From UBA10364 sp049611965 (GTDB lineage: Bacteria > Bacteroidota > Bacteroidia > Flavobacteriales > Schleiferiaceae), in assembly GCA_049611965.1 (NCBI GenBank), contig JBMZBC010000036.1, positions 1 to 13,742 on the forward strand: DNA of 13,742 nt, written 5' to 3'. Positions 7,129 to 13,742 of the stretch are shown in pieces (the stretch's first letter is position 1; the number at the start of each line of letters is the position of its first letter). A program made the position numbers and the translations under genes. The notes under the pieces are model-generated. The model made no database searches. It was not told where the DNA came from and saw only the letters and a program-made list of their open reading frames with translations.

Positions 7129-7848
7129 ATGAGCAACTTCCTTTCAACAATGATTCCTGTCGAGTGGAAGGCATTCTGGGATGAGGAAATGAATGAACCT
7201 TATCTCCGTGAGCTCGATGCGTTTGTAGAACAGGAATATGCCCAAGAGGCATGTTACCCACCAAAAGAGGAGATTCTTGCCGCCATTTGTGGGTTACACC
7301 CCATAGAGATTAAATGCATCATCATCGGCCAAGACCCGTACCATGGGCCAGGACAAGCCAATGGTCTAGCATTCTCGGTAAGGCCTAAAACTAAGATTCC
7401 ACCTTCCTTAAAGAATATTTTCAAGGAATATTGCGAAGATCTTGCACTCCCCTATCCCAAGAGTGGAGACTTGAGTCCATGGAAGAAAGAAGGCGTGCTT
7501 CTCATTAACACGGCATTGACTGTTAGAGAGCACCAAGCCGGCTCACACGCAAAAAAAGGATGGGAGAACTTTACCCTAGCACTCATTAAACATGTGCTCC
7601 AAAACTCCAAGAACGCCGGATTCATCTGCTTTGGCGCTCCAGCCTTAAAATTGGCCAAAAAAGTAACTTTGGAATTATCGGAAGAAAACAGAACCCTAAT
7701 TGAAACTCCGCATCCATCGCCGCTCAGCGCTTATCGAGGATTTTTTGGTTCCAAACCGTTCACAAGATTTAATAATGAACAGCTCAAAAAAGGGCTAGAA
7801 ATCGTACATTGGGAATTGCCTACAACAGCGCAGCAATCACTATTCTAA
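7129..7848 (+). CDS. ung: Uracil-DNA glycosylase, family 1
   Basis: Ung removes uracil from DNA produced by cytosine deamination or dUMP incorporation, starting base-excision repair. The 239-residue protein contains the water-activating motif GQDPYH (67-72, catalytic Asp69), the following GPGQANGLAFSV (73-84) and the DNA-intercalation loop motif HPSPLSAYRGF (195-205, catalytic His195). Two positions differ from the enterobacterial pattern (GQANG for GQAHG, SAYRG for SAHRG), which are common variants in this phylum as far as I know. The ATG at 7129 gives an N-terminus that aligns with the E. coli enzyme; ATG at 7150 is a possible alternative that would remove seven residues. It is the first gene of a plus-strand run and is divergent from the small lipoprotein gene, with rmuC 24 nt downstream. 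Confidence 0.97.
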   Translation: MSNFLSTMIPVEWKAFWDEEMNEPYLRELDAFVEQEYAQEACYPPKEEILAAICGLHPIEIKCIIIGQDPYHGPGQANGLAFSVRPKTKIPPSLKNIFKEYCEDLALPYPKSGDLSPWKKEGVLLINTALTVREHQAGSHAKKGWENFTLALIKHVLQNSKNAGFICFGAPALKLAKKVTLELSEENRTLIETPHPSPLSAYRGFFGSKPFTRFNNEQLKKGLEIVHWELPTTAQQSLF

Positions 7849-7872
7849 TAATTCAAAATTCAGCCTTTTCCA

Positions 7873-9255
7873 ATGACTACGATGGGTGTTGTTTTTGCCG
7901 TAATAAACTTAATTGCAGTAGTTCTACTCATTTTTAAATTTCGAGGAACTACTACTGAATCGGCATCAGCTTCTGGTGATTTGCCCGGCTGGGCTAGTGA
8001 CCAAATGAAGGAATTAAAAGATACTCTTGAAAACAAAGATTCCGAGCTAGAGCAAACGAAAGCATCCCTAACAGCGTTGCAGGTTCAAACAGCCCAGCAA
8101 ATCAGTTCACTTGAAGCCAACCTGAAAGCCGCAGAGGAAAAATTGGAGGATCAATCAAAAAACTTTGAAGAGCAAAAAGCTCAGGCTAAAGCTGATAAAG
8201 AGGTGATGGCCAACGAATTCAAGGTTTTAGCGGAAAAAGTACTTGAAGAGAAATCAAAACAGTTTAAGACCACCAATAGCGAAGAATTGGATAAGCTATT
8301 AGCACCGTTCAAGCAGAAGTTGGTTGATTTTGAAGCAACGGTAAAAGAAAACCATAAAGAAGAACTCAAAAACACCTCTGCATTGATGGAGAACATCAAG
8401 GCGTTGAAAAATATGAACGACCAGCTTAGCGCAGAGGCGAGCGGTCTAGCCAAAGCACTGCGAGGTGATACGAAAAAGCAAGGAAATTGGGGAGAATTCG
8501 TTTTGGAGCGTGCTTTAGAAATGAGTGGACTCACTAAGGATAAAGAATTCTTCGTTCAAAACAGTGAAACCACAGAAGACGGTCGCCGTCTGCAGCCTGA
8601 TGTCGTTATTCAGTTGCCTGAGGAGAAGAAAATCATTGTGGATTCAAAGGTGTCTTTAGTTGCTTGGGAAGCCTATGTCAATGCGGAGAACGAAGAAGAT
8701 GCGATCAAACATATGAAGGCCCTGATTTTGAGCATTCAAACGCACATCAAGCAACTGAGCGAGAAAGATTATCCGCAGCTTTATGACGGTGCAACCCCTG
8801 AATTTGTATTGTTATTCATTCCTATCGAGGCCGCATTCATGGAAGCCACGAAGTTTGACGGCGGGTTGTATGAGTTGGCTTTCTCGAAGAAGATTATCTT
8901 GGTATCTACCTCTACCCTGCTCGCAACGTTAAAAACAATTGCCATGGCATGGAGGCAAGAAAAACAAACGCGAAATGTTATTGAAATTGCCGAGGCTGGC
9001 GGCAAACTGTACGATAAATTTGTCGGCCTAAGCGAAGACCTGACTAAACTTGGACAACAATTCAATACCGCTCAGAAAACCTACCAAGATTCTATGAATA
9101 AGATGGTGGAAGGTAGAGGCAATCTGATCAGTCAAGTAGAACGCTTGAAAAAACTTGGCAGCAAGACTAAAAAAGAATTGGACAGCAGGATAGTTGATCG
9201 TGCAAATCTCGGAGAATTCTCTGACGAACAGTCCCCTAAATCTCTAGACAGCTAA
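7873..9255 (+). CDS. rmuC: RmuC-family DNA recombination protein
   Basis: A 460-residue RmuC homolog. RmuC proteins have a nuclease-like core and limit recombination at short inverted repeats in E. coli; the biochemical activity is not well established. Residues about 4-22 form one N-terminal membrane segment, followed by a long Glu/Lys/Gln-rich coiled coil (about 44-195). The conserved core spans about 195-410, with KQGNWGE (202-208), PDVVI (242-246), VDSKVSL (256-262) and LLFIPIEAAF (313-322). The Asp/Lys pair of VDSK fits the PD-(D/E)xK-like motif attributed to the family. The C-terminal tail is charged. The stop codon TAA shares its last base with the ATG of rlmB, so the two are very likely translated from one message. 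Placement after ung puts two DNA-maintenance genes together. Confidence 0.95.
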   Translation: MTTMGVVFAVINLIAVVLLIFKFRGTTTESASASGDLPGWASDQMKELKDTLENKDSELEQTKASLTALQVQTAQQISSLEANLKAAEEKLEDQSKNFEEQKAQAKADKEVMANEFKVLAEKVLEEKSKQFKTTNSEELDKLLAPFKQKLVDFEATVKENHKEELKNTSALMENIKALKNMNDQLSAEASGLAKALRGDTKKQGNWGEFVLERALEMSGLTKDKEFFVQNSETTEDGRRLQPDVVIQLPEEKKIIVDSKVSLVAWEAYVNAENEEDAIKHMKALILSIQTHIKQLSEKDYPQLYDGATPEFVLLFIPIEAAFMEATKFDGGLYELAFSKKIILVSTSTLLATLKTIAMAWRQEKQTRNVIEIAEAGGKLYDKFVGLSEDLTKLGQQFNTAQKTYQDSMNKMVEGRGNLISQVERLKKLGSKTKKELDSRIVDRANLGEFSDEQSPKSLDS

Positions 9256-9989
9256 TGGCAAACGACCAACTCATCTACGGCTTAAGGCCGATATTACAGG
9301 CAGTACAAGATGGACAGACCCTCGATAAAGTCTTTTTACAAAAAGGCATCGGCGGTCAGCTCTACACCCAACTAGAAGGGACCCTTCGAGACAAAGGTGT
9401 TGAACCTAAGTACGTTCCGGTAGAAAAACTCAACCGACTCACTCGAGGCAATCACCAAGGAGCTGTGGCGTTCTTAAGTCCCATCGACTTCCATGATCTC
9501 GAAGAGGTAATCGTCAAAGTCTTGGATGAAGGTAGAACGCCTTTAGTCCTTGCACTAGATCGAATTACGGATGTTCGGAACTTCGGAGCCATCGCACGCT
9601 CAGCAGACTGTACTGGAGTAGACGCCATTGTCTTACCTAAAAACGACAGTGCCCCTGTGAGTGCTGATGCAGTGCGTACTTCAACAGGAGCTTTACTTGA
9701 AATTCCCGTTTGTAAGGTAAACCACATGAAAGATGCGGTATTTGTAGCTCAGAGCCTAGGCTTAAAAATCATCGCTGGGACTGAAAAGACCGAGACACCG
9801 ATGTATGAAGCTCCTTTTGCAGATCCTTGCATGCTGATTATGGGTAATGAAGAAACCGGTGTACACAAGAGTCTATTACAAATGGCCGATGCAAAAGCCC
9901 TGATACCAATGAGAGGGCAAATTAACTCACTTAATGTAAGCGTTGCCACTGGAGTACTTCTCTACGAAGCGGTGCGTCAAAGAGGATAG
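9255..9989 (+). CDS. rlmB: TrmH-type 23S rRNA (guanosine-2'-O)-methyltransferase
   Basis: A SPOUT-class methyltransferase using S-adenosylmethionine to methylate a ribose 2'-OH; RlmB acts on G2251 in the 23S rRNA P loop of E. coli. The 244 residues show an N-terminal substrate-binding domain (about 1-75, with YGLRPILQAV and NHQGAVAF) and the knotted catalytic domain (about 95-244). All three motifs are visible: LDRITDVRNFGAIARSAD (101-118, with Arg108 and Asn109), MGNEETGV (196-203) and IPMRGQINSLNVSVATGV (217-234). The 2251 site specificity is inferred from overall similarity, since other TrmH relatives share these motifs. Start and stop are tightly packed between rmuC (1-nt overlap) and the M1 peptidase gene (1-nt gap). 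Confidence 0.93.
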   Translation: MANDQLIYGLRPILQAVQDGQTLDKVFLQKGIGGQLYTQLEGTLRDKGVEPKYVPVEKLNRLTRGNHQGAVAFLSPIDFHDLEEVIVKVLDEGRTPLVLALDRITDVRNFGAIARSADCTGVDAIVLPKNDSAPVSADAVRTSTGALLEIPVCKVNHMKDAVFVAQSLGLKIIAGTEKTETPMYEAPFADPCMLIMGNEETGVHKSLLQMADAKALIPMRGQINSLNVSVATGVLLYEAVRQRG

Positions 9990-9990
9990 C

Positions 9991-12414
9991 ATGAGAAAGG
10001 CATTGCTGCTACTTTTTACCGCGATGAGCACTTCGGTTTTTGGCCAATTCAATTGCCAAAGCACCAAACTGAATCCACTCCCCCTGCAAAGCAATGCTCC
10101 GATCAACTATAATTCCCGTTCAGATACAGCCGACCTTGTTCAGCTAAAATTGACCATTGATTCTAGAGACTTTTCCAACGGTCAACTCACGGGAATTGCC
10201 GAATATCAATTGGGTGCAAAATTGCCCTTCTCTTCTTTGAGATTCGACCTATTGGGATTCACAGTTGACAGCATTATTTCACTCAGTGGTCCATTAAATT
10301 TCTCGCAGCAAGGCGAACACGTTATCGTGAATACATCTGCATTTGCTGGCCAGACCTTACACTGGAACTTTTATTACCACGGCTCGACCACTAAGGACGC
10401 TAGTGGCTGGGGAGGCGTTCACCACGACGGCGCTTATCACTACAACCTCGGAGTAGGATTTGCTGCCAATCCGCACGTTTATGGGCGCAGTCTATTTCCA
10501 TGCTTTGACAATTTTGTTGAGAAGAGCACCCTTGATGAGATGAACATCATCACGCCTTCAGGCAAGGTGGGTGTAAGCAACGGTATTTACGTAGGTACTG
10601 ATACACTGAGCAGTGGAGATTTAGTTTGGCGCTGGGAAGGACAGGCACCTATCCCCTCTTACTTAGTGAGTATGGCGGTTTCTGATTATTTCAAGCAAAG
10701 CTGGACCCACGATGGACGACCATTTGAAATCTATGGAAGGGCCCAAGACACAGCCAACATGACGGCAGGATTTGTCAACCTTAATGATATCTATGACGCT
10801 TTTGTAGAAGAATTCGGTCCTTACCGATTTGAGAAAGTCGGTTATGCCCTAACTATAACCGGTGCAATGGAACACGCCGGGATGATTCATTTACCACGCA
10901 CCTTGGCGAACGCCAACCTTAGCGGCGAAGATATCATTGCCCATGAGCTGGCCCATATGTGGTTTGGAAATGCCATCACCACCAAAACGGCCGAGGATAT
11001 GTGGATAAATGAAGGCTTTGCTGAATTTGGTTCGCATTTCTATGAGGAGAAGGTTTATGGACGTCCGCAATACGTTAATACCGTACAAAACAACCAAGCA
11101 CTCGTTCTGAAACAAGCTCGTCAAAACGACGGTGGACATTTGGCACTGAGCGGTGTCAACCAAAACCAAACCTACGGCACACACACCTATCAGAAAGGTG
11201 CAATGGTCGCTCATAACCTGCGCGAGTTCTTGGGAGACAGTCTATTTAGTCACGCTTCAAAAGAACTCATAGCTGGCAATACTTTTGGAAATTACGACGC
11301 TGCCGGCTTCAAGAGCTCTTTTGAAGGCTCTACAGGGATTTCACTAGAAAATTTCTGGAACGATTGGGTATACAACCCTGGTTATCACGGTGCTTGGGTA
11401 GAGTTAAACTATCCCGAAAATGCGGATTGGAGCAATACCAACAAGCAGGTCAATATTCACCACCTTAGCGCGCACACAGGAAATTACCAAGCTTCACAAG
11501 AGACTACACCATTAGTTGTATACAAGCACAGCTATAATTACGGCTATGGCGGTAAAGTTGTTTTGGACAATTCTTCGGATTACCCCGCTTCAAGTGCAGA
11601 TTCAACCTTTACTTCACGATCGATGAATTTAGGGCCAGGTCAAGATTTTTGGCTCAGTACTAATGATAGTGCAGAATCCTTAGGTACCTCGGTATATGAC
11701 ACATTCAAATGGGCAGACCTAAACGGTACTAAAACATTGCCTAGAACAGGAGTTAAAATCACTCCCAAACCCAACACAGCTGGTCTTAATGGTACATTTT
11801 ACGTTTGGCATCATTACACCGCAGGTAATTACCCAAGCAATGGGGCCACCAGCCGAGATCATTTTTATTTCATTGGATACGAAGGAAGCCATGATCCACC
11901 GATTGATTATGCCACAGAATTGCCCTTCGAGGTGACCATCTCCTTCAATACCAATGAAAACAACGGGGGATTAGACGGCGATTTGAACGGATTGCCGGGT
12001 AGTCAAATGACTGTAGCCGAAAGTCCCAACCTCAAGTGGAAGACTGGGGTACCGATAGCCAATGCGACTACACAAGCCTTAGGCAATACCGGAGTTGGCA
12101 ATATTCGCTTCAGACCGCAGCACGTTGCGCGTTACTACTACATCGTGAATACTTCAACCTTATCGCTCGAAGAATCCCATGGACAAGGATTTAAGGTCTT
12201 TCCAAATCCTTCCGACGGCTTTTTAAAAATTGAAAGTTCGCTGGACCAAAAAGAATTGGCTTATGAAATCAGTGATCTTAAAGGACGGTTAATTGCTTCG
12301 AGTACCGTTTCTCACGAAAACGGCTTTAGCCAATTGGCCTTGCCTCCTTCCCTAGCTACGGGTACCTATATCTTAAAATGTGAAGCGGGTATTGCGAAGT
12401 TCTCTGTGCGCTGA
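9991..12414 (+). CDS. Secreted M1-family zinc metallopeptidase with T9SS type A sorting domain
   Basis: An 807-residue gluzincin related to M1 aminopeptidases. Residues 1-18 are a Sec signal peptide ending SVFG before Gln19. The zinc site is HELAH (318-322) followed 18 residues later by Glu341 in NEGFAEF, the HEXXH-x18-E arrangement. The substrate-anchoring motif reads GAMEH (291-295) where classical M1 enzymes have GAMEN or GGMEN. Tyr400 in YQKGA is the likely transition-state tyrosine. After the catalytic helical domain (to about 465) come beta-rich regions, then a type A sorting domain (about 730-807, with VFPNPSDG, SDLKGR and GTYIL). It should act outside the cell or on its surface, trimming N-termini of peptides (inference). 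The frame is open back to 9943, inside rlmB, but ATG 9991 gives the signal peptide, directly after the rlmB stop codon. Confidence 0.92.
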   Translation: MRKALLLLFTAMSTSVFGQFNCQSTKLNPLPLQSNAPINYNSRSDTADLVQLKLTIDSRDFSNGQLTGIAEYQLGAKLPFSSLRFDLLGFTVDSIISLSGPLNFSQQGEHVIVNTSAFAGQTLHWNFYYHGSTTKDASGWGGVHHDGAYHYNLGVGFAANPHVYGRSLFPCFDNFVEKSTLDEMNIITPSGKVGVSNGIYVGTDTLSSGDLVWRWEGQAPIPSYLVSMAVSDYFKQSWTHDGRPFEIYGRAQDTANMTAGFVNLNDIYDAFVEEFGPYRFEKVGYALTITGAMEHAGMIHLPRTLANANLSGEDIIAHELAHMWFGNAITTKTAEDMWINEGFAEFGSHFYEEKVYGRPQYVNTVQNNQALVLKQARQNDGGHLALSGVNQNQTYGTHTYQKGAMVAHNLREFLGDSLFSHASKELIAGNTFGNYDAAGFKSSFEGSTGISLENFWNDWVYNPGYHGAWVELNYPENADWSNTNKQVNIHHLSAHTGNYQASQETTPLVVYKHSYNYGYGGKVVLDNSSDYPASSADSTFTSRSMNLGPGQDFWLSTNDSAESLGTSVYDTFKWADLNGTKTLPRTGVKITPKPNTAGLNGTFYVWHHYTAGNYPSNGATSRDHFYFIGYEGSHDPPIDYATELPFEVTISFNTNENNGGLDGDLNGLPGSQMTVAESPNLKWKTGVPIANATTQALGNTGVGNIRFRPQHVARYYYIVNTSTLSLEESHGQGFKVFPNPSDGFLKIESSLDQKELAYEISDLKGRLIASSTVSHENGFSQLALPPSLATGTYILKCEAGIAKFSVR

Positions 12415-12438
12415 GACAGAATTGGTCTCAAAGAAGAC

Positions 12439-13203
12439 TTAGTCCAAAATCAACAATACCGGACAATGATCGCTGCCCATTACATCGTTTAAGATTTGTG
12501 AATCCTGCACTTGGTCCATGTATCCTGCACTGACCATGAAGTAATCCAAACGCCAGCCTACATTTTTCGCACGAGCACCACCGCGGTAACTCCACCAGCT
12601 GTACTTCACCGTATCCGGATACAACGAACGAAACGTATCCACAAAACCGGCTTCAATCATCGTTGTCATACCGTCGATTTCCGCTTGTGTATAGCCCGGA
12701 GTTTTGTTGTAATTCGATTTTGGATTCTTCAAGTCTATCGCTTGATGCGCAACGTTCAAATCGCCACAAACCACGACCGGTTTCTTCTCCTCCAACTTCT
12801 TTAGATACGCCAAGAATGCTACGTCCCATTCCTGGGTGCGGTAATCCAAACGCTTTAGACCTGAACTCGAATTTGGGACATAGGTGGTCACGTAGTAGAA
12901 TTCCTCATATTCCGCAGTAATTGCTCGGCCCTCGTTGTCGTGTTCGGGTATACCTATACCCATAACCACCGAAAGAGGCTCAGTCTTGGAAAGAATGGCT
13001 GTCCCACTATACCCCTTCTTCTCTGCGCTAAAGGCATAAATATGGTAGCCCTGGAGATCTGCTAATGCCTCTTTTACTTGCTCTGGCGTGGCCTTGGTTT
13101 CTTGCAATCCGACTACATCGCAATCCAAGCGATGAAGATCTTCAACCAAAGTTTTACCTGCAGCGGCACGAACGCCATTTACATTAAAAGAGAGTAATTT
13201 CAT
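12439..13203 (-). CDS. xth: Exodeoxyribonuclease III / AP endonuclease
   Basis: An ExoIII-family Mg2+-dependent nuclease that cuts at abasic sites and degrades 3' ends, acting in base-excision repair after glycosylases such as Ung. The 254-residue protein shows the catalytic set: Asn7 (SFNVNG), Glu35 (LQETK), Tyr108 (TYVPN), Asp148 and Asn150 (GDLNVAH), the WRLDYF segment with Asp220, and Asp245-His246 in GSDHCP. Length is normal for the family. Its ATG directly follows the stop codon of the mutase gene (TAA then ATG with no gap), so translation is probably coupled and the gene likely depends on the mutase promoter. It is convergent with the M1 peptidase gene, 24 nt apart. Exo III versus the closely similar ExoA class cannot be told apart from sequence alone. 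Confidence 0.96.
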   Translation of the reverse strand: MKLLSFNVNGVRAAAGKTLVEDLHRLDCDVVGLQETKATPEQVKEALADLQGYHIYAFSAEKKGYSGTAILSKTEPLSVVMGIGIPEHDNEGRAITAEYEEFYYVTTYVPNSSSGLKRLDYRTQEWDVAFLAYLKKLEEKKPVVVCGDLNVAHQAIDLKNPKSNYNKTPGYTQAEIDGMTTMIEAGFVDTFRSLYPDTVKYSWWSYRGGARAKNVGWRLDYFMVSAGYMDQVQDSQILNDVMGSDHCPVLLILD

Positions 13204-13742
13204 TTACATATTTCGTCTATACTGTCCACCGACTTCGAACAGCGCATTAGTAATCTCGCCCAAAGAACAATGCTTGGACGCTTCCATTAATTCCTCAAAT
13301 ATATTGGCATTATTTACGGCAGCATCTTGAATTCTTGAGATACTTTCTTGGGCCAATTCTGCTTTGCCTTCGCGCAAAGCTTGAAGCATCCCAATTTGGT
13401 ATTCCTTTTCCTCTACTGTAGCGCGAATAACCTCCGCAGGAACAATGGTTGGGGATCCCTTTTTGTTCAAGAAGGTATTGACTCCGATAATTGGGAACTC
13501 CCCAGTGTGCTTCAACATTTCATAGTGCAAGCTCTCCTCTTGGATCTTACCGCGCTGGTACATGGTCTCCATAGCACCCAACACGCCGCCTCGCTCCGTA
13601 ATACGATCAAACTCCTGCAACACAGCTTCCTCGACTAGATCCGTCAACTCCTCGATAATAAAGGCGCCCTGAATAGGGTTCTCATTCTTCGCTAAGCCCA
13701 ATTCCTTGTTGATAATCAACTGGATGGCCATGGCACGGCGCA
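13204..13742 (-). CDS. icmF: Methylmalonyl-CoA mutase family protein, IcmF-type, C-terminal part (5' end outside window)
   Basis: Acyl-CoA mutases of this family rearrange carbon skeletons (isobutyryl-CoA to butyryl-CoA, or methylmalonyl-CoA to succinyl-CoA) with adenosylcobalamin. About 179 residues are visible, corresponding to the C-terminal end of the mutase substrate-binding domain. Family segments include AIQLIINKELGL, NENPIQGAFIIEELTDL, GEFPIIGVNTFL, and the terminal VGGQYRRNM. The frame is open to the right edge (RRAMA precedes the first in-window ATG), so that ATG is internal. Because the protein ends here without a C-terminal B12-binding domain, it fits fused isobutyryl-CoA mutase (IcmF), in which the B12 and G-protein domains come first; a stand-alone large subunit is the main alternative. 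Substrate cannot be settled from this part. xth follows with zero spacing. Confidence 0.85.
   Translation of the reverse strand, partial: RRAMAIQLIINKELGLAKNENPIQGAFIIEELTDLVEEAVLQEFDRITERGGVLGAMETMYQRGKIQEESLHYEMLKHTGEFPIIGVNTFLNKKGSPTIVPAEVIRATVEEKEYQIGMLQALREGKAELAQESISRIQDAAVNNANIFEELMEASKHCSLGEITNALFEVGGQYRRNM

Noticed and set aside
9943..9990. Longer start for the M1 peptidase inside rlmB
   Set aside because: The added 16 residues precede a complete signal peptide and merely read the end of rlmB in another frame.
10891..11214. 107-codon open frame antisense to the M1 peptidase
   Set aside because: It lies opposite the conserved zinc-site region, has no recognisable protein features, and is explained as a shadow of a well-supported gene.
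12412..12430. Hairpin TGAGAC / GTCTCA between the convergent M1 peptidase and xth genes
   Set aside because: The stem is only 6 bp with a 7-nt loop and has no U tract on either strand, so I do not call it a terminator, although its location would suit one.
1..13742. A CRISPR array, tRNA or rRNA gene, insertion sequence, phage or defence system
   Set aside because: No spaced direct repeats, terminal inverted repeats, transposase, integrase or defence-type domains were seen; every long frame is a recognisable housekeeping, redox or secreted protein.

Overview
The window is an ordinary-looking chromosomal segment from a member of the Bacteroidota, most likely Flavobacteriales or a close relative (inference). 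Evidence: two secreted proteins end in type A sorting domains of the type IX secretion system (T9SS), lipoproteins carry short L-S/A-S-C lipoboxes, a TAnnTTTG-type promoter box is present, Shine-Dalgarno signals are weak or absent, and the gene for an IcmF-type mutase, an RmuC and a YtxJ-like protein are all of the Bacteroidota type. Coding density is about 97 percent. No gap exceeds 300 bases, and there are no tRNA, rRNA, CRISPR, insertion-sequence or phage signals.

Layout. (1) 1-1936, plus strand: the C-terminal part of gatB, overlapped by 8 nt by a TlpA-like thioredoxin lipoprotein gene, closed by a strong bidirectional hairpin (1945-1973). (2) 1985-2509, minus: a YfiT/DinB-family metalloprotein related to bacillithiol transferases. 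(3) 2581-7057, minus, a directional cluster read from right to left: a 39-codon lipoprotein gene (6938-7057), a YtxJ/BrxC-like monothiol bacilliredoxin (6568-6966) overlapping it by 29 nt, lipA (lipoyl synthase), then, after a weak hairpin, a 1009-residue Asp-box beta-propeller protein secreted by T9SS, ending at a strong terminator (2533-2562). (4) 7129-12414, plus, divergent from the lipoprotein gene: ung, rmuC, rlmB and a secreted M1 metallopeptidase with a T9SS sorting domain, packed with gaps of 24, -1 and 1 nt and probably one transcript. (5) 12439-13742, minus: exodeoxyribonuclease III (xth) abutting the 3' part of a mutase gene of icmF type, cut by the right edge.

How the genes fit together. 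Most are housekeeping: tRNA amidation (gatB), lipoate synthesis (lipA), base excision and DNA maintenance (ung, rmuC, xth), ribosome modification (rlmB), and acyl-CoA rearrangement (icmF). Two proteins (YfiT-like and YtxJ-like) belong to families tied to bacillithiol, which suggests a bacillithiol-using cell (inference). Two T9SS cargoes point to an exported protein-processing lifestyle. I found no convincing new multi-gene system. The least conventional items are the tiny lipoprotein gene overlapping the bacilliredoxin start, the GAMEH variant in the M1 peptidase, and an extra beta-rich module inside the propeller protein.
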